Below are positions 24,597 through 32,231 of a stretch of 43,662 nt of DNA, piece after piece. Source of the stretch: Bacteroidota bacterium (GTDB lineage Bacteria > Bacteroidota > Bacteroidia > Chitinophagales > Chitinophagaceae); contig JAEZEI010000037.1 of assembly GCA_023417815.1 (NCBI GenBank), positions 1 to 43,662 of the forward strand, written 5' to 3'. The stretch's first letter is position 1. Each line of letters starts with the position of its first letter. The notes under the pieces were generated by a model. The model was not told the DNA's origin. It saw nothing but the letters and a program-made list of their open reading frames with translations, and searched no databases. The position numbers and the translations under genes are program-made.

Positions 24597-26225
24597 ATGC
24601 GACAAACGATCTCAATTCTTTCAATTTTTGCGGCAGTATTTATCTTCTCTTCCTGCGGCAAGTCGAACAAGGAAGGTTTGCTCATTCCTGCGAATGCAGC
24701 AATGGCAATAGTAATGGATGGTGAATCCATGAACGAAAAACTTCCCTGGTCGGAAGTTAAACAGAACGAACTCTTTAAACTGGGAATGGAGGACACAAGC
24801 ATGGCCTCTTACATGCGTTCTGCACTTGAAAACCCTGAAAATACCGGGGTGAATATCAAAAAGGATTTTATTTTCTATATAGTGAATGATTCGGCAGGCA
24901 GCTATGGAGCCCTGCAGGGAACCGTTGCGGATGCAGAAAAATTCAAATCATATAATTCAACTGTTGCAGGTACACAGGCTGCCGAGAAAGATGGAATCAG
25001 TACCATACAGAAAGATAAAATGCTTACAGCGTGGAATAAGGACAGGTTTCTTATCCTGATGAACCTACCTGATGTAAAGAAATTATCAGAAAGGGATTTC
25101 ACCATGGATTCAACGTTCAACCCAGATTCATTTGCTGTTGACAGGATCCAGTTCTCGAATCGCGACCTGATCACACTTGTAGCTTCAAATTTCAACCTTG
25201 AAAAGAAAAATAGCCTTGCTGAGAATGATAAGTTCTCTGATCTGATGGATGACGATGGAGATATCCGCTTTTTTGTAAACCTTGAAAAAGTTTATTCAGA
25301 TATGCCAGGAATGGAACAACTGGCCATGATGGATCTTGCTAAACTATATAAAGGAACCTTTGTTACAGGTTCTGCGGAATTCGAAAATGGAAAGATCGAG
25401 GTTAAAACTAAATCTTATGCAGGTAAAGAGCTTGATGCGCTTTGGAAAAAATATGAAAGTAACGGATTCAGTATGGAAATGGCAGAAAGAGTGAATGCGG
25501 AGAATGTCGCGGTGTTCTTTACCATGAATTTCAAACCCCAGGGTCTTCTTGAATTCATAAGGTTGATAGGCATGGAAGGCATGATCAATATGGGGACGGC
25601 TTTCATGGGCTTTACGATAGATGATTTCATTAAAGCCAACAAAGGAAACCTGGTTTTCTCAGTTTCAAATATGAGAACTGATTCTCTTGGAAAAACTGAT
25701 GCCGATTTTCTTTTTGCAGCAGAGATAAACGATAAAGCTGCATTTGACAAACTGATCAATGCAGGCAAGAAAATGGGTTCTGAAGGCCTTGGATCTTCTG
25801 ATGTTCATTATAGTGCAACGGACAAATATTTTGCAATTGGAAACAACCAGGCAGCCGTTTCTTCATTCACCTCCAATAAAGGTGGGAAAACCCCGAAATT
25901 CCTTGCAGACCTGAAAGGTGAACCATTTGTTGGTTATATTGATTTCCAGCAGATCTTCAAAACCATTCCTGCTGAAACTGATTCTATGAAACGTGTTGCC
26001 CTGGATGCAACCAAAGCAATGTGGGAAAGCATCACTATGAAAGGTGGAAATTATGATGACGGTGGTGTGGAACAGGAAATTGAGATCACCCTGGTTGATA
26101 AAAGTACAAACAGCCTTAAACAACTGAATGACTACATTTCGAAGATGGCTGCTACACAGCGTAAAACAGGAAGCAGTCCTGCATTGATCACAAATTCAGA
26201 CACTACAGGAGTTACTGTATTATAA
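24597..26225 (+). CDS. DUF4836-type lipoprotein
   Basis: The 542-residue protein has a lipoprotein signal peptide (hydrophobic core, then Phe-Ser-Ser before Cys20). The mature part opens with Leu-Leu-Ile-Pro-Ala-Asn-Ala-Ala-Met-Ala-Ile-Val-Met-Asp, a form I associate with the Bacteroidota DUF4836 family. It alternates beta-rich segments with acidic, Met-rich stretches and has no enzymatic motif I can see. The function is unknown. It starts 41 bases after hisS and ends at a strong terminator, so it may be co-transcribed with hisS or have a weak promoter of its own. Confidence 0.75.
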   Translation: MRQTISILSIFAAVFIFSSCGKSNKEGLLIPANAAMAIVMDGESMNEKLPWSEVKQNELFKLGMEDTSMASYMRSALENPENTGVNIKKDFIFYIVNDSAGSYGALQGTVADAEKFKSYNSTVAGTQAAEKDGISTIQKDKMLTAWNKDRFLILMNLPDVKKLSERDFTMDSTFNPDSFAVDRIQFSNRDLITLVASNFNLEKKNSLAENDKFSDLMDDDGDIRFFVNLEKVYSDMPGMEQLAMMDLAKLYKGTFVTGSAEFENGKIEVKTKSYAGKELDALWKKYESNGFSMEMAERVNAENVAVFFTMNFKPQGLLEFIRLIGMEGMINMGTAFMGFTIDDFIKANKGNLVFSVSNMRTDSLGKTDADFLFAAEINDKAAFDKLINAGKKMGSEGLGSSDVHYSATDKYFAIGNNQAAVSSFTSNKGGKTPKFLADLKGEPFVGYIDFQQIFKTIPAETDSMKRVALDATKAMWESITMKGGNYDDGGVEQEIEITLVDKSTNSLKQLNDYISKMAATQRKTGSSPALITNSDTTGVTVL

Positions 26226-26244
26226 AAACTTCTTTAACTTAGAT

Positions 26245-26273
26245 AAAAGCCGCATTGATCTGTGGCTTTTTTT
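26245..26273 (+). terminator. intrinsic terminator after the DUF4836 gene
   Basis: AAAAGCCGCA (26245-26254) pairs with TGTGGCTTTT (26261-26270) with one G-T pair and a 6-base loop, and a seven-base T-run follows (26267-26273). It ends only 9 bases before the ATG of the next gene, an ABC ATPase, leaving no room for a normal promoter between them. Confidence 0.8.
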
Positions 26274-26282
26274 AATCTCGAA

Positions 26283-26924
26283 ATGCAGATATCGTTTAAT
26301 AATGTAATTCCCCACTACCTGGAGAAAGAAAAGATCCAGTCATCAGGATTATGGGGCCGGACATTTACTGTTGAAAAAGGAAATTTTGTCCAGGTTGTAG
26401 CTCCAAGCGGAAGGGGAAAATCAAGCCTTACACATTTTATTTATGGACTACGAAATGACTATGAGGGAAGTATTTCAATTGCAGGCACAGGAATAAAAGA
26501 TATCAACGCAGAAAAGATATCAAAACTGAGAAGGGAAACTATCAGTATAATTTTCCAGGACCTGAGACTCTTTACAGGCAATACTGTTGAAGAAAACCTG
26601 GTGGTGAAAAGGGATCTTGAACCGTATGAAGGTTCAGCAGATTTCCGCCAAATGGCCGAACGCCTTGGTATTGAAAAGAAGTTGAAACAGAAAGCAGGCA
26701 TTTGCAGCTACGGAGAGCAACAAAGAGTGGCGATCATCCGGGCCTTGCTTCAGCCGTTCGACTTTCTTATTATGGATGAACCTTTCAGTCACCTTGATCA
26801 AAATAACAGGCAGCGAGCTCTTGAGCTGATCATGGAGGAATGCACAAAAAGAAATGCCGGGATTATTCTTCTTGATCTTCAATCCAATCCACATTTTTCA
26901 AACTCAGCAAAAATTGACCTTTAA
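26283..26924 (+). CDS. Small ABC-transporter ATPase with atypical catalytic motifs
   Basis: The start at ATG 26283 gives 213 residues; a GTG seven codons upstream lies within the preceding terminator and is rejected. Walker A reads Ala40-Pro-Ser-Gly-Arg-Gly-Lys-Ser, with Ala in place of the usual first Gly. The Q-loop (Phe-Gln92-Asp), signature (Ser142-Tyr-Gly-Glu-Gln-Gln), Walker B (Phe-Leu-Ile-Met-Asp165-Glu166) and D-loop (Ser-His-Leu-Asp) are present. The switch histidine is not: the expected position reads Leu-Leu-Asp-Leu-Gln. The protein is of the LolD/MacB size class. The stop overlaps the permease start as TAATG, so the two form one transporter. It may hydrolyse ATP weakly or use a different switch residue. 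Confidence 0.85.
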   Translation: MQISFNNVIPHYLEKEKIQSSGLWGRTFTVEKGNFVQVVAPSGRGKSSLTHFIYGLRNDYEGSISIAGTGIKDINAEKISKLRRETISIIFQDLRLFTGNTVEENLVVKRDLEPYEGSADFRQMAERLGIEKKLKQKAGICSYGEQQRVAIIRALLQPFDFLIMDEPFSHLDQNNRQRALELIMEECTKRNAGIILLDLQSNPHFSNSAKIDL

Positions 26925-28240
26925 TGGCTGCCAGGATCAGGTTCAATACAATAGCACCCTTTCTTTCTTCCAATGAAAACAGGTGTTCCCGGTGGCTCGG
27001 ATATGCCGGTTTGTGCATGGGGGTCTTCCTTCTCCTTTGTTCGGTCCAGATGTTCATCAATATAAACCAATTGTTATCTGAAAAAGATACTAATTCGGGT
27101 GGATTCGACTTTATTAGCATCACCAAGACCATCACAAATGAGAATATGGGAAGCGATAACAGGTTCCAACCCGGCGACATTGAGGAACTACGATCACAAC
27201 CTTTTGTGGAAGATGCAGCACCATTAATTAGCAACCAGTTCCGAGCAAAGGCAAGTGCAGGAAATATCGTCCCGTTCAGTACAGAATTATTTCTAGAAAC
27301 CATTACCCCCGAATTCCTCGACACACTGCCTCCGAATTTTACATGGCAACCCGGTGAAACCACGGTGCCCATAATTTTTTCAGCGGACCTCCTGGAGATG
27401 TATAACATCTTTGCTCCAACACAGGACCTTCCGCAACTGTCTGCACAAACGGTAACAGCATTAAATATCATTCTTGAATGTTATGGTCCGCTGGGTATGG
27501 AAATGTTCAGGGGAAGGATAGTTGGCTTAAGTCACAGAATAAGTTCTGTGATCGTACCTGAAACTTTTCTGTCATGGGCAAATAAGCGATACGGTGAGCC
27601 TGTAAACCATACCCTGCCTTCAAGGGTATACATAAAAACAAAAGACGCAAATGATCCTGCCTTTCTAAAATATATTGAATCGAAAGGATATTATGTAAAT
27701 AAGGACAAGACACGGTTAGGCAGGATAAGACAGATACTTGAAGGGATTGTAACAGGACTTGGAGCATTCTCGATCCTGGTGATCATTCTTTCTATGGTGT
27801 TATTTTCTTTTTACCTCCAGCTAATGGTTGCGCGGAACCGTGACAACCTTGTTCTGCTGAAGACCATTGGATATTCTCCCTCCTGGCTAACAAGGACGGT
27901 ATCTGGAAAATGGATCCCGGTTTATATCACCATAGTAACCCTGGCGCTTTTACTTTCGGCTGCGGTACAATTTTTCTTTTACCAGTCAGTTCCATTGCTC
28001 ACATCTTCACTGAAGCCTTATCCTTCACTGATTGTATTATTATTAGCAGTATTGATAATTGCACTATGCATTTACCTGAATCACCGGCTGATCAGGAAAT
28101 TACTTCTTAGGCTCTGTTTCAAAGATGATCGCGGCCCCCTGCCCTACACCCACGCACATGGTCGCAAGTCCATACCTGCTATTCCGGCGTTTCATCTCGT
28201 GCAGGAGCGTGGTAGAGATCCTTACCCCGCTGCAACCTAA
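26924..28240 (+). CDS. FtsX/LolC-type ABC permease, with a C-terminal tail antisense to the thiolase gene
   Basis: The frame encodes 438 residues: a first helix at about 24-46, a large extracytoplasmic domain (47-270), then three helices (about 272-300, 325-350 and 365-388). This is the usual topology of FtsX-like permeases. It is coupled to the ATPase by a one-base overlap. The last helix ends around residue 388, followed by a short basic end. The final 46 codons (from base 28100) are the exact antisense of the conserved C-terminus of the thiolase, giving a Pro/His/Arg-rich tail that looks non-coding. Either the original stop was lost, or a base change or frameshift near 28090 extends the frame artificially. 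The functional protein probably ends near residue 392. Confidence 0.75.
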   Translation: MAARIRFNTIAPFLSSNENRCSRWLGYAGLCMGVFLLLCSVQMFININQLLSEKDTNSGGFDFISITKTITNENMGSDNRFQPGDIEELRSQPFVEDAAPLISNQFRAKASAGNIVPFSTELFLETITPEFLDTLPPNFTWQPGETTVPIIFSADLLEMYNIFAPTQDLPQLSAQTVTALNIILECYGPLGMEMFRGRIVGLSHRISSVIVPETFLSWANKRYGEPVNHTLPSRVYIKTKDANDPAFLKYIESKGYYVNKDKTRLGRIRQILEGIVTGLGAFSILVIILSMVLFSFYLQLMVARNRDNLVLLKTIGYSPSWLTRTVSGKWIPVYITIVTLALLLSAAVQFFFYQSVPLLTSSLKPYPSLIVLLLAVLIIALCIYLNHRLIRKLLLRLCFKDDRGPLPYTHAHGRKSIPAIPAFHLVQERGRDPYPAAT

Positions 28241-29302
28241 AGGATGGCCCAATGCAATTGACCCGCCATTCACATTCACTTTCTGTAGATCAAGATCCAG
28301 GTCGTGAATACAAGCAATGCTTTGAGAGGCAAATGCTTCATTCAATTCTATCAGGTCAATATCATTAACAGTCAATCCTGCACGGTCCAGTGCTTTCTTT
28401 GTGGCGGGAACAGGACCTATCCCCATCACAGCGGGGTCAACACCTGCTACAGCCATTGATCTGACCCGGGCCAGGGTCTTTAATCCGTACTTCCGGACCG
28501 CATCTTCGCTTGCAAGGAGCATTGCAGCAGCACCATCATTTATACCGCTTGAATTGCCCGCGGTAACGGTTCCATTCTGCTTGAACGCAGGCTTTAGCTG
28601 GCCAAGTTTTTCCATCGAGGAAAGCCTGGGGTGCTCATCCTGGTCTACATCAATGATATCCTTGCCTGAACTAACTCTCACCGGGATGATCTCATCTTCC
28701 CATTTATTGTTTTTCAGGGCTTCAGCATATTTTTCCTGGCTACTGTAAGCGAATTCATCCTGGGCATGCCTGCTGATATTCCATTTTTCAGCAACATTTT
28801 CCGCAGTTTCACCCATTGAGTAGGGATGATATGCATCTGCAAGCTTCTTATTCACGAACCGCCAGCCCATAGTGGTATCATACATCTGGACACTTCTATC
28901 AAAACCGCTGGCTGATTTTGCAACAACATACGGTGCACGGCTCATGCTTTCAACACCACATGCGATCACCAACTCAGCATCGCCGGTAGCGATCATCCGG
29001 GATGCATCCATAATACTTTGCAGCCCGCTGGCGCATAGCCTGTTAACGGTAACTCCTGGTATATGCTGCGGTAATCCTGCAAGGAGCGCAGCCATCCTTG
29101 CTACATTCCTGTTATCCTCACCGCTCTGGTTTGCTGCCCCTGCTATTACATCTTCTATGGCATTCTCATCAATCCCAGGATTTCTGTCAAGAACTGCCCT
29201 GATAACGTGCGCAAGCATATCATCAGGACGAACGGAAGAAAGAACCCCACCATATTTTCCTATAGGGGTCCGCACTGCATCAACAATATATACTGCTTTC
29301 AT
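28100..29302 (-). CDS. Thiolase (acetyl-CoA acyltransferase), closest in style to the PcaF/PaaJ group
   Basis: The 400-residue protein has the full catalytic set of thiolases: Cys90 in Asn-Arg-Leu-Cys-Ala-Ser-Gly-Leu-Gln, His353 in Leu-Gly-His-Pro-Leu-Gly-Cys-Ser-Gly, and Cys383 in Met-Cys-Val-Gly-Val-Gly-Gln-Gly. It also has Asn-Glu-Ala-Phe-Ala. Thiolases split or form 3-oxoacyl-CoA. The opening Ile-Val-Asp-Ala-Val-Arg-Thr-Pro-Ile-Gly-Lys-Tyr-Gly-Gly and the Met-Gly-Trp-Arg-Phe-Val-Asn stretch recall 3-oxoadipyl-CoA thiolases. No other aromatic-degradation or beta-oxidation genes are nearby, so acetyl-CoA acetyltransferase is equally possible. A TAATTTTG box lies 25 bases upstream. The gene converges on and overlaps the ABC permease frame. 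Confidence 0.92.
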   Translation of the reverse strand: MKAVYIVDAVRTPIGKYGGVLSSVRPDDMLAHVIRAVLDRNPGIDENAIEDVIAGAANQSGEDNRNVARMAALLAGLPQHIPGVTVNRLCASGLQSIMDASRMIATGDAELVIACGVESMSRAPYVVAKSASGFDRSVQMYDTTMGWRFVNKKLADAYHPYSMGETAENVAEKWNISRHAQDEFAYSSQEKYAEALKNNKWEDEIIPVRVSSGKDIIDVDQDEHPRLSSMEKLGQLKPAFKQNGTVTAGNSSGINDGAAAMLLASEDAVRKYGLKTLARVRSMAVAGVDPAVMGIGPVPATKKALDRAGLTVNDIDLIELNEAFASQSIACIHDLDLDLQKVNVNGGSIALGHPLGCSGVRISTTLLHEMKRRNSRYGLATMCVGVGQGAAIIFETEPKK

Positions 29303-29327
29303 TCTCTTCGGTTTTGTTAGCGTGGTG

Positions 29328-29335
29328 CAAAATTA
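29328..29335 (-). promoter_or_regulatory. -7 box TAATTTTG for the thiolase gene
   Basis: On the minus strand this is an exact TAnnTTTG match ending 25 bases before the thiolase start codon. No convincing -33 TTG lies at the standard distance. It is arranged back to back with the rlmN box 43 bases away, making a compact divergent promoter region. Confidence 0.5.
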
Positions 29336-29378
29336 CCGGTAAATCAAGTAAAAGAAATGATATAAAAGAATGCTGGTC

Positions 29379-29386
29379 TATCTTTG
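29379..29386 (+). promoter_or_regulatory. -7 box TATCTTTG directly before rlmN
   Basis: This exact -7 match ends 4 bases before ATG 29391. Because it lies downstream of an alternative in-frame ATG at 29370, it argues that translation begins at 29391 and that the mRNA is close to leaderless. Confidence 0.55.
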
Positions 29387-29390
29387 CAGG

Positions 29391-30446
29391 ATGCTTTCAA
29401 AAAGAAATATCAGGGACCTGGACCTTGCTGAGCTGAAGTCCTATTTTGAGGAGATCGGGGATAAGAAATTCCGGGCCATACAGGTTTACGAATGGTTATG
29501 GAAGAAGCAGATACGCAATTTTGAAGGCATGAGCAATATCTCACTCGAATTACGGGAGAGGCTTGCAAAGGATTTTTCATTCCCTTCCATATCCACAGAT
29601 ATAACCCAGAAAAGTGCAGACGGAACGTTAAAATCAAGATTTAAGACCTTCGATAGTCATTTGATGGAGGGAGTTCTCATTCCCTCTGAAAACAGGAATA
29701 CTGCATGTGTTTCCTCCCAGATCGGCTGCAGCCTCACCTGCAGGTTCTGCGCTACGGGCCAAATGGACAGGATAAGGAACCTCAATTATGATGAGATCTT
29801 CGACCAGGTTGCAATCCTGAACGAACAAAGCCTGCTGCATTATGGCAAAGGGGTTACCAACATTGTGTATATGGGAATGGGTGAACCTTTACTCAACTAT
29901 AAGAATGTTCTTAAATCGATTGACAGGATAACTTCCCATGAAAGTTTCGGGATGAGTCCACGGAGGATCACTGTCTCAACTGCAGGGGTAGCCAAAATGA
30001 TAAAGCAACTGGGTGATGACCAGGTGAGGTTCAATCTCGCATTATCTCTTCACGCAGCAAATGATGCAAAGCGGAACGAGATCATGCCAATTAATGAATC
30101 GAACAGTATTGACCTGCTCATAGATGCACTCAATTACTTCTACCAGAAAACGAAGAATGATATTACCCTGGAATACATCCTGTTCAGAGATAAGAATGAC
30201 TCATTGAAAGACGCTGAAGAACTGGTATCCATTTACAGAAAGATTCCCACCCACCTGGTAAATGTCATTGAATACAACCCGGTTTCAGGTGTACCTTTTG
30301 AAAAACCGGACGAAGATTCCACTACACGATTCACCTCATTCCTGGCTTCCAACAGGGTAAATGTGAGGGTGAGAAGAAGCCGCGGAAAAGATATTGATGC
30401 CGCTTGCGGCCAGCTTGCAAATAAAGTGAAGGCTGAAGCCTTATAA
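29391..30446 (+). CDS. rlmN: Dual-specificity rRNA/tRNA adenine-C2 methyltransferase RlmN
   Basis: The 351-residue radical-SAM enzyme methylates C2 of adenosine in 23S rRNA and in some tRNAs. The CxxxCxxC cluster motif reads Cys-Ser-Leu-Thr-Cys-Arg-Phe-Cys-Ala-Thr-Gly-Gln. The SAM-binding Gly-Met-Gly-Glu-Pro-Leu-Leu-Asn follows. The two conserved cysteines used in the methyl-transfer mechanism are in Thr-Ala-Cys-Val-Ser-Ser-Gln and near the end in Asp-Ala-Ala-Cys-Gly-Gln-Leu. ATG 29391 is chosen over ATG 29370 because the promoter box lies between them. Confidence 0.95.
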   Translation: MLSKRNIRDLDLAELKSYFEEIGDKKFRAIQVYEWLWKKQIRNFEGMSNISLELRERLAKDFSFPSISTDITQKSADGTLKSRFKTFDSHLMEGVLIPSENRNTACVSSQIGCSLTCRFCATGQMDRIRNLNYDEIFDQVAILNEQSLLHYGKGVTNIVYMGMGEPLLNYKNVLKSIDRITSHESFGMSPRRITVSTAGVAKMIKQLGDDQVRFNLALSLHAANDAKRNEIMPINESNSIDLLIDALNYFYQKTKNDITLEYILFRDKNDSLKDAEELVSIYRKIPTHLVNVIEYNPVSGVPFEKPDEDSTTRFTSFLASNRVNVRVRRSRGKDIDAACGQLANKVKAEAL

Positions 30447-30528
30447 CTCCTTTAACATTCCCTGCCTTAAACCTTCTTTTCCAGTTATGGTCTGAAGAAG
30501 CATGCAATTAAAAAATAAAAGATATAGC

Positions 30529-31155
30529 ATGAAAAAATTACTTACTGTAGCAGTAGCCCTCGCCGGGCTTGTATTTACCTCGGAAGCCCAGGTAGAAAAA
30601 AAAGAAGGTATGCGTCAGAAACATGGAATGATGCAGGATCTTAACCTTACAGAGGCCCAGAAGCAACAACTGAAGGCCAGCCGCGAGGAAATGAAACAGC
30701 AGATGCAGTCTCTTAAAAATGCAAATCTTTCCCAGCAGGAATTGAAGGATAAGCGTAAGTCGATCATGACAGCGCATCAGGCAAAGCTGAAGTCTATCCT
30801 TACACCTGACCAACAGGCAAAAATGGCTGAAAAAAGAAAGGCTTATGCAGGAAAGGCAAAGCACGGTAAAGGCATGAAACGCGGACATGGTAAGTTTGAT
30901 AAAATGGAGAAGCTTGACCTTACTCCTGCTCAGCAAGCCCGTATGAAAGAGATCAACGATGGATCAAGAGCACAAATGGAGGAGGTTAAAAAGAATACTT
31001 CTTTAACTGATGAGGCTCGTAAACAACAAATGATGCAGATCAGGAAACAAACCATGGAAGCCCGTAAGCAGGTTTTAACTGCTGAACAATTAAAGAAAAT
31101 GCAGGAAATGAAGAAGGACAGGCCTGCCAAAGCAGCCCGCTCCGTTAAAAAATAA
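30529..31155 (+). CDS. Secreted tandem LTxxQ (Spy/CpxP-like) protein
   Basis: The start at ATG 30529 gives 208 residues with a clean signal peptide (Met-Lys-Lys-Leu-Leu, a hydrophobic core, then Ser-Glu-Ala-Gln). The mature protein is very rich in Met, Lys and Gln and almost entirely helical. LTxxQ motifs occur at 40-44, 91-95, 131-135 and 183-187. They come in two pairs with spacings of 51 and 52 residues, so the protein is two Spy-like units in tandem. A Gly/His/Lys-rich linker (about 108-125) joins the units. Spy and CpxP are periplasmic chaperones and stress sensors in Enterobacteria; here the role is inferred from the motif only. The His/Met-rich linker might bind metal. A terminator follows directly. 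Confidence 0.75.
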   Translation: MKKLLTVAVALAGLVFTSEAQVEKKEGMRQKHGMMQDLNLTEAQKQQLKASREEMKQQMQSLKNANLSQQELKDKRKSIMTAHQAKLKSILTPDQQAKMAEKRKAYAGKAKHGKGMKRGHGKFDKMEKLDLTPAQQARMKEINDGSRAQMEEVKKNTSLTDEARKQQMMQIRKQTMEARKQVLTAEQLKKMQEMKKDRPAKAARSVKK

Positions 31156-31178
31156 CTGGTAAAACCCTGAACCCATTG

Positions 31179-31206
31179 GAGGCGCCACGGCGCCTCTTTT
31201 GTTTTG
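31179..31206 (+). terminator. intrinsic terminator after the LTxxQ gene
   Basis: GAGGCGC (31179-31185) pairs with GCGCCTC (31190-31196) across a CACG loop and is followed by TTTTGTTTTG. It sits 23 bases past the stop codon and just before the promoter box of the next gene. Confidence 0.85.
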
Positions 31207-31210
31207 TACG

Positions 31211-31218
31211 TACCTTTG
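31211..31218 (+). promoter_or_regulatory. -7 box TACCTTTG before the pseudouridine synthase gene
   Basis: This exact TAnnTTTG match lies 4 bases after the T-rich tail of the preceding terminator and ends 32 bases before the ATG at 31251. No good -33 element was found at the expected distance. Confidence 0.5.
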
Positions 31219-31250
31219 TATCTCCTGTTGAAAAAACAGTAACTATAATT

Positions 31251-32231
31251 ATGAGCCAGTCACCATTCAGAAAATTCATTAACCCGAAGAAGAACAGTAA
31301 GGTTAAGGAAGAGATCCGCCAGGAAAAGAAAAAATATAAGAAAGAAAGGGCCGCCTTCTTTGAACAGAAAAAGAAGGAGGAATATGAAGCCAGGCAACTT
31401 CAGCGCAGCGGCAAAGGAAAAACCGCTTCTCCTGAAATAAAGGCAACTGTAAAAAGCAAGACCCCATCCAGAACTACTGATAAAGAAATGCCATTGAATA
31501 AATTCCTTGCGCATTGCGGGATATGTTCGAGGAGAGATGCTGTCAGTATCATAAATGAAGAAAAAGTAAAAGTTAACGGAAAAGTTATTACAGAACCAGG
31601 CTACAAAGTACAGCGGGACGATGAAGTGATTTATAACGGAAAGAAGCTGTTTGTTACAAAAGATCTTGTCTATATCCTGCTCAACAAGCCCAAGGATTAT
31701 CTCACAACCACCGATGATCCTCAGGGCAGAAAAACAGTATTGCAACTCATTAAAAGTGCAACAGAGCACAGGATCTATCCAATAGGAAGGCTCGACAGAA
31801 ATACGAGTGGCGTTTTGCTGCTTACCAATGACGGCGACCTTACACAAAAATTATCACATCCGAGTTATGGTATTTCGAAGATCTATGAAGTGAAACTGGA
31901 TAAGCCTTTAACCAAGGCAGACTTTGAAAAGATCCAGAAAGGACTTGTGCTTGAAGATGGAAGAATTGAAGTAGACAGCCTCGCTTATGCAGACAGTAAG
32001 GACAAGTCAATCATAGGTATTGAGATACATAGTGGCAGGAACAGGATCGTGAGAAGAATATTTGAACATCTCCATTATGATGTAAAAGCGCTCGACCGGG
32101 TGATGTATGCAGGGCTTACGAAAAAGAATGTAGAACGCGGCAAATGGCGTTTCCTAAGCGAAAAAGAGATCAGGGCACTCAAATACCTTAACTCTTCCAA
32201 AAAAAGACCAACTACAAAACAGGACCCGTGA
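31251..32231 (+). CDS. RsuA/RluB-family pseudouridine synthase with basic N-terminal extension
   Basis: The 326-residue protein has three parts. Residues 1-78 are a very Lys/Glu/Arg-rich, low-complexity extension. Residues 80-130 form an S4 RNA-binding domain (Leu-Asn-Lys-Phe-Leu-Ala-His-Cys-Gly-Ile-Cys-Ser-Arg-Arg). The catalytic domain carries Asp182 in Gly-Arg-Leu-Asp-Arg-Asn-Thr-Ser-Gly, the nucleophile of the family. The target is probably a 23S rRNA uridine (RluB-like), but the RsuA, RluB and RluE groups cannot be separated safely here. Such basic extensions are seen in Bacteroidota relatives. Its TGA overlaps the GTG start of the next gene, another pseudouridine synthase. Confidence 0.92.
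   Translation: MSQSPFRKFINPKKNSKVKEEIRQEKKKYKKERAAFFEQKKKEEYEARQLQRSGKGKTASPEIKATVKSKTPSRTTDKEMPLNKFLAHCGICSRRDAVSIINEEKVKVNGKVITEPGYKVQRDDEVIYNGKKLFVTKDLVYILLNKPKDYLTTTDDPQGRKTVLQLIKSATEHRIYPIGRLDRNTSGVLLLTNDGDLTQKLSHPSYGISKIYEVKLDKPLTKADFEKIQKGLVLEDGRIEVDSLAYADSKDKSIIGIEIHSGRNRIVRRIFEHLHYDVKALDRVMYAGLTKKNVERGKWRFLSEKEIRALKYLNSSKKRPTTKQDP

Noticed and set aside
26863..27471. 202-codon minus-strand frame across the ABC ATPase and permease genes
   Set aside because: It has Cys/Arg/Ser-rich composition with no domain. The opposite strand encodes a coherent membrane protein coupled to its ATPase.
31260..31847. 195-codon minus-strand hydrophobic frame
   Set aside because: It is the antisense of the Lys-rich extension and catalytic domain of the pseudouridine synthase. 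Phe/Leu richness is what antisense Lys/Glu codons produce.
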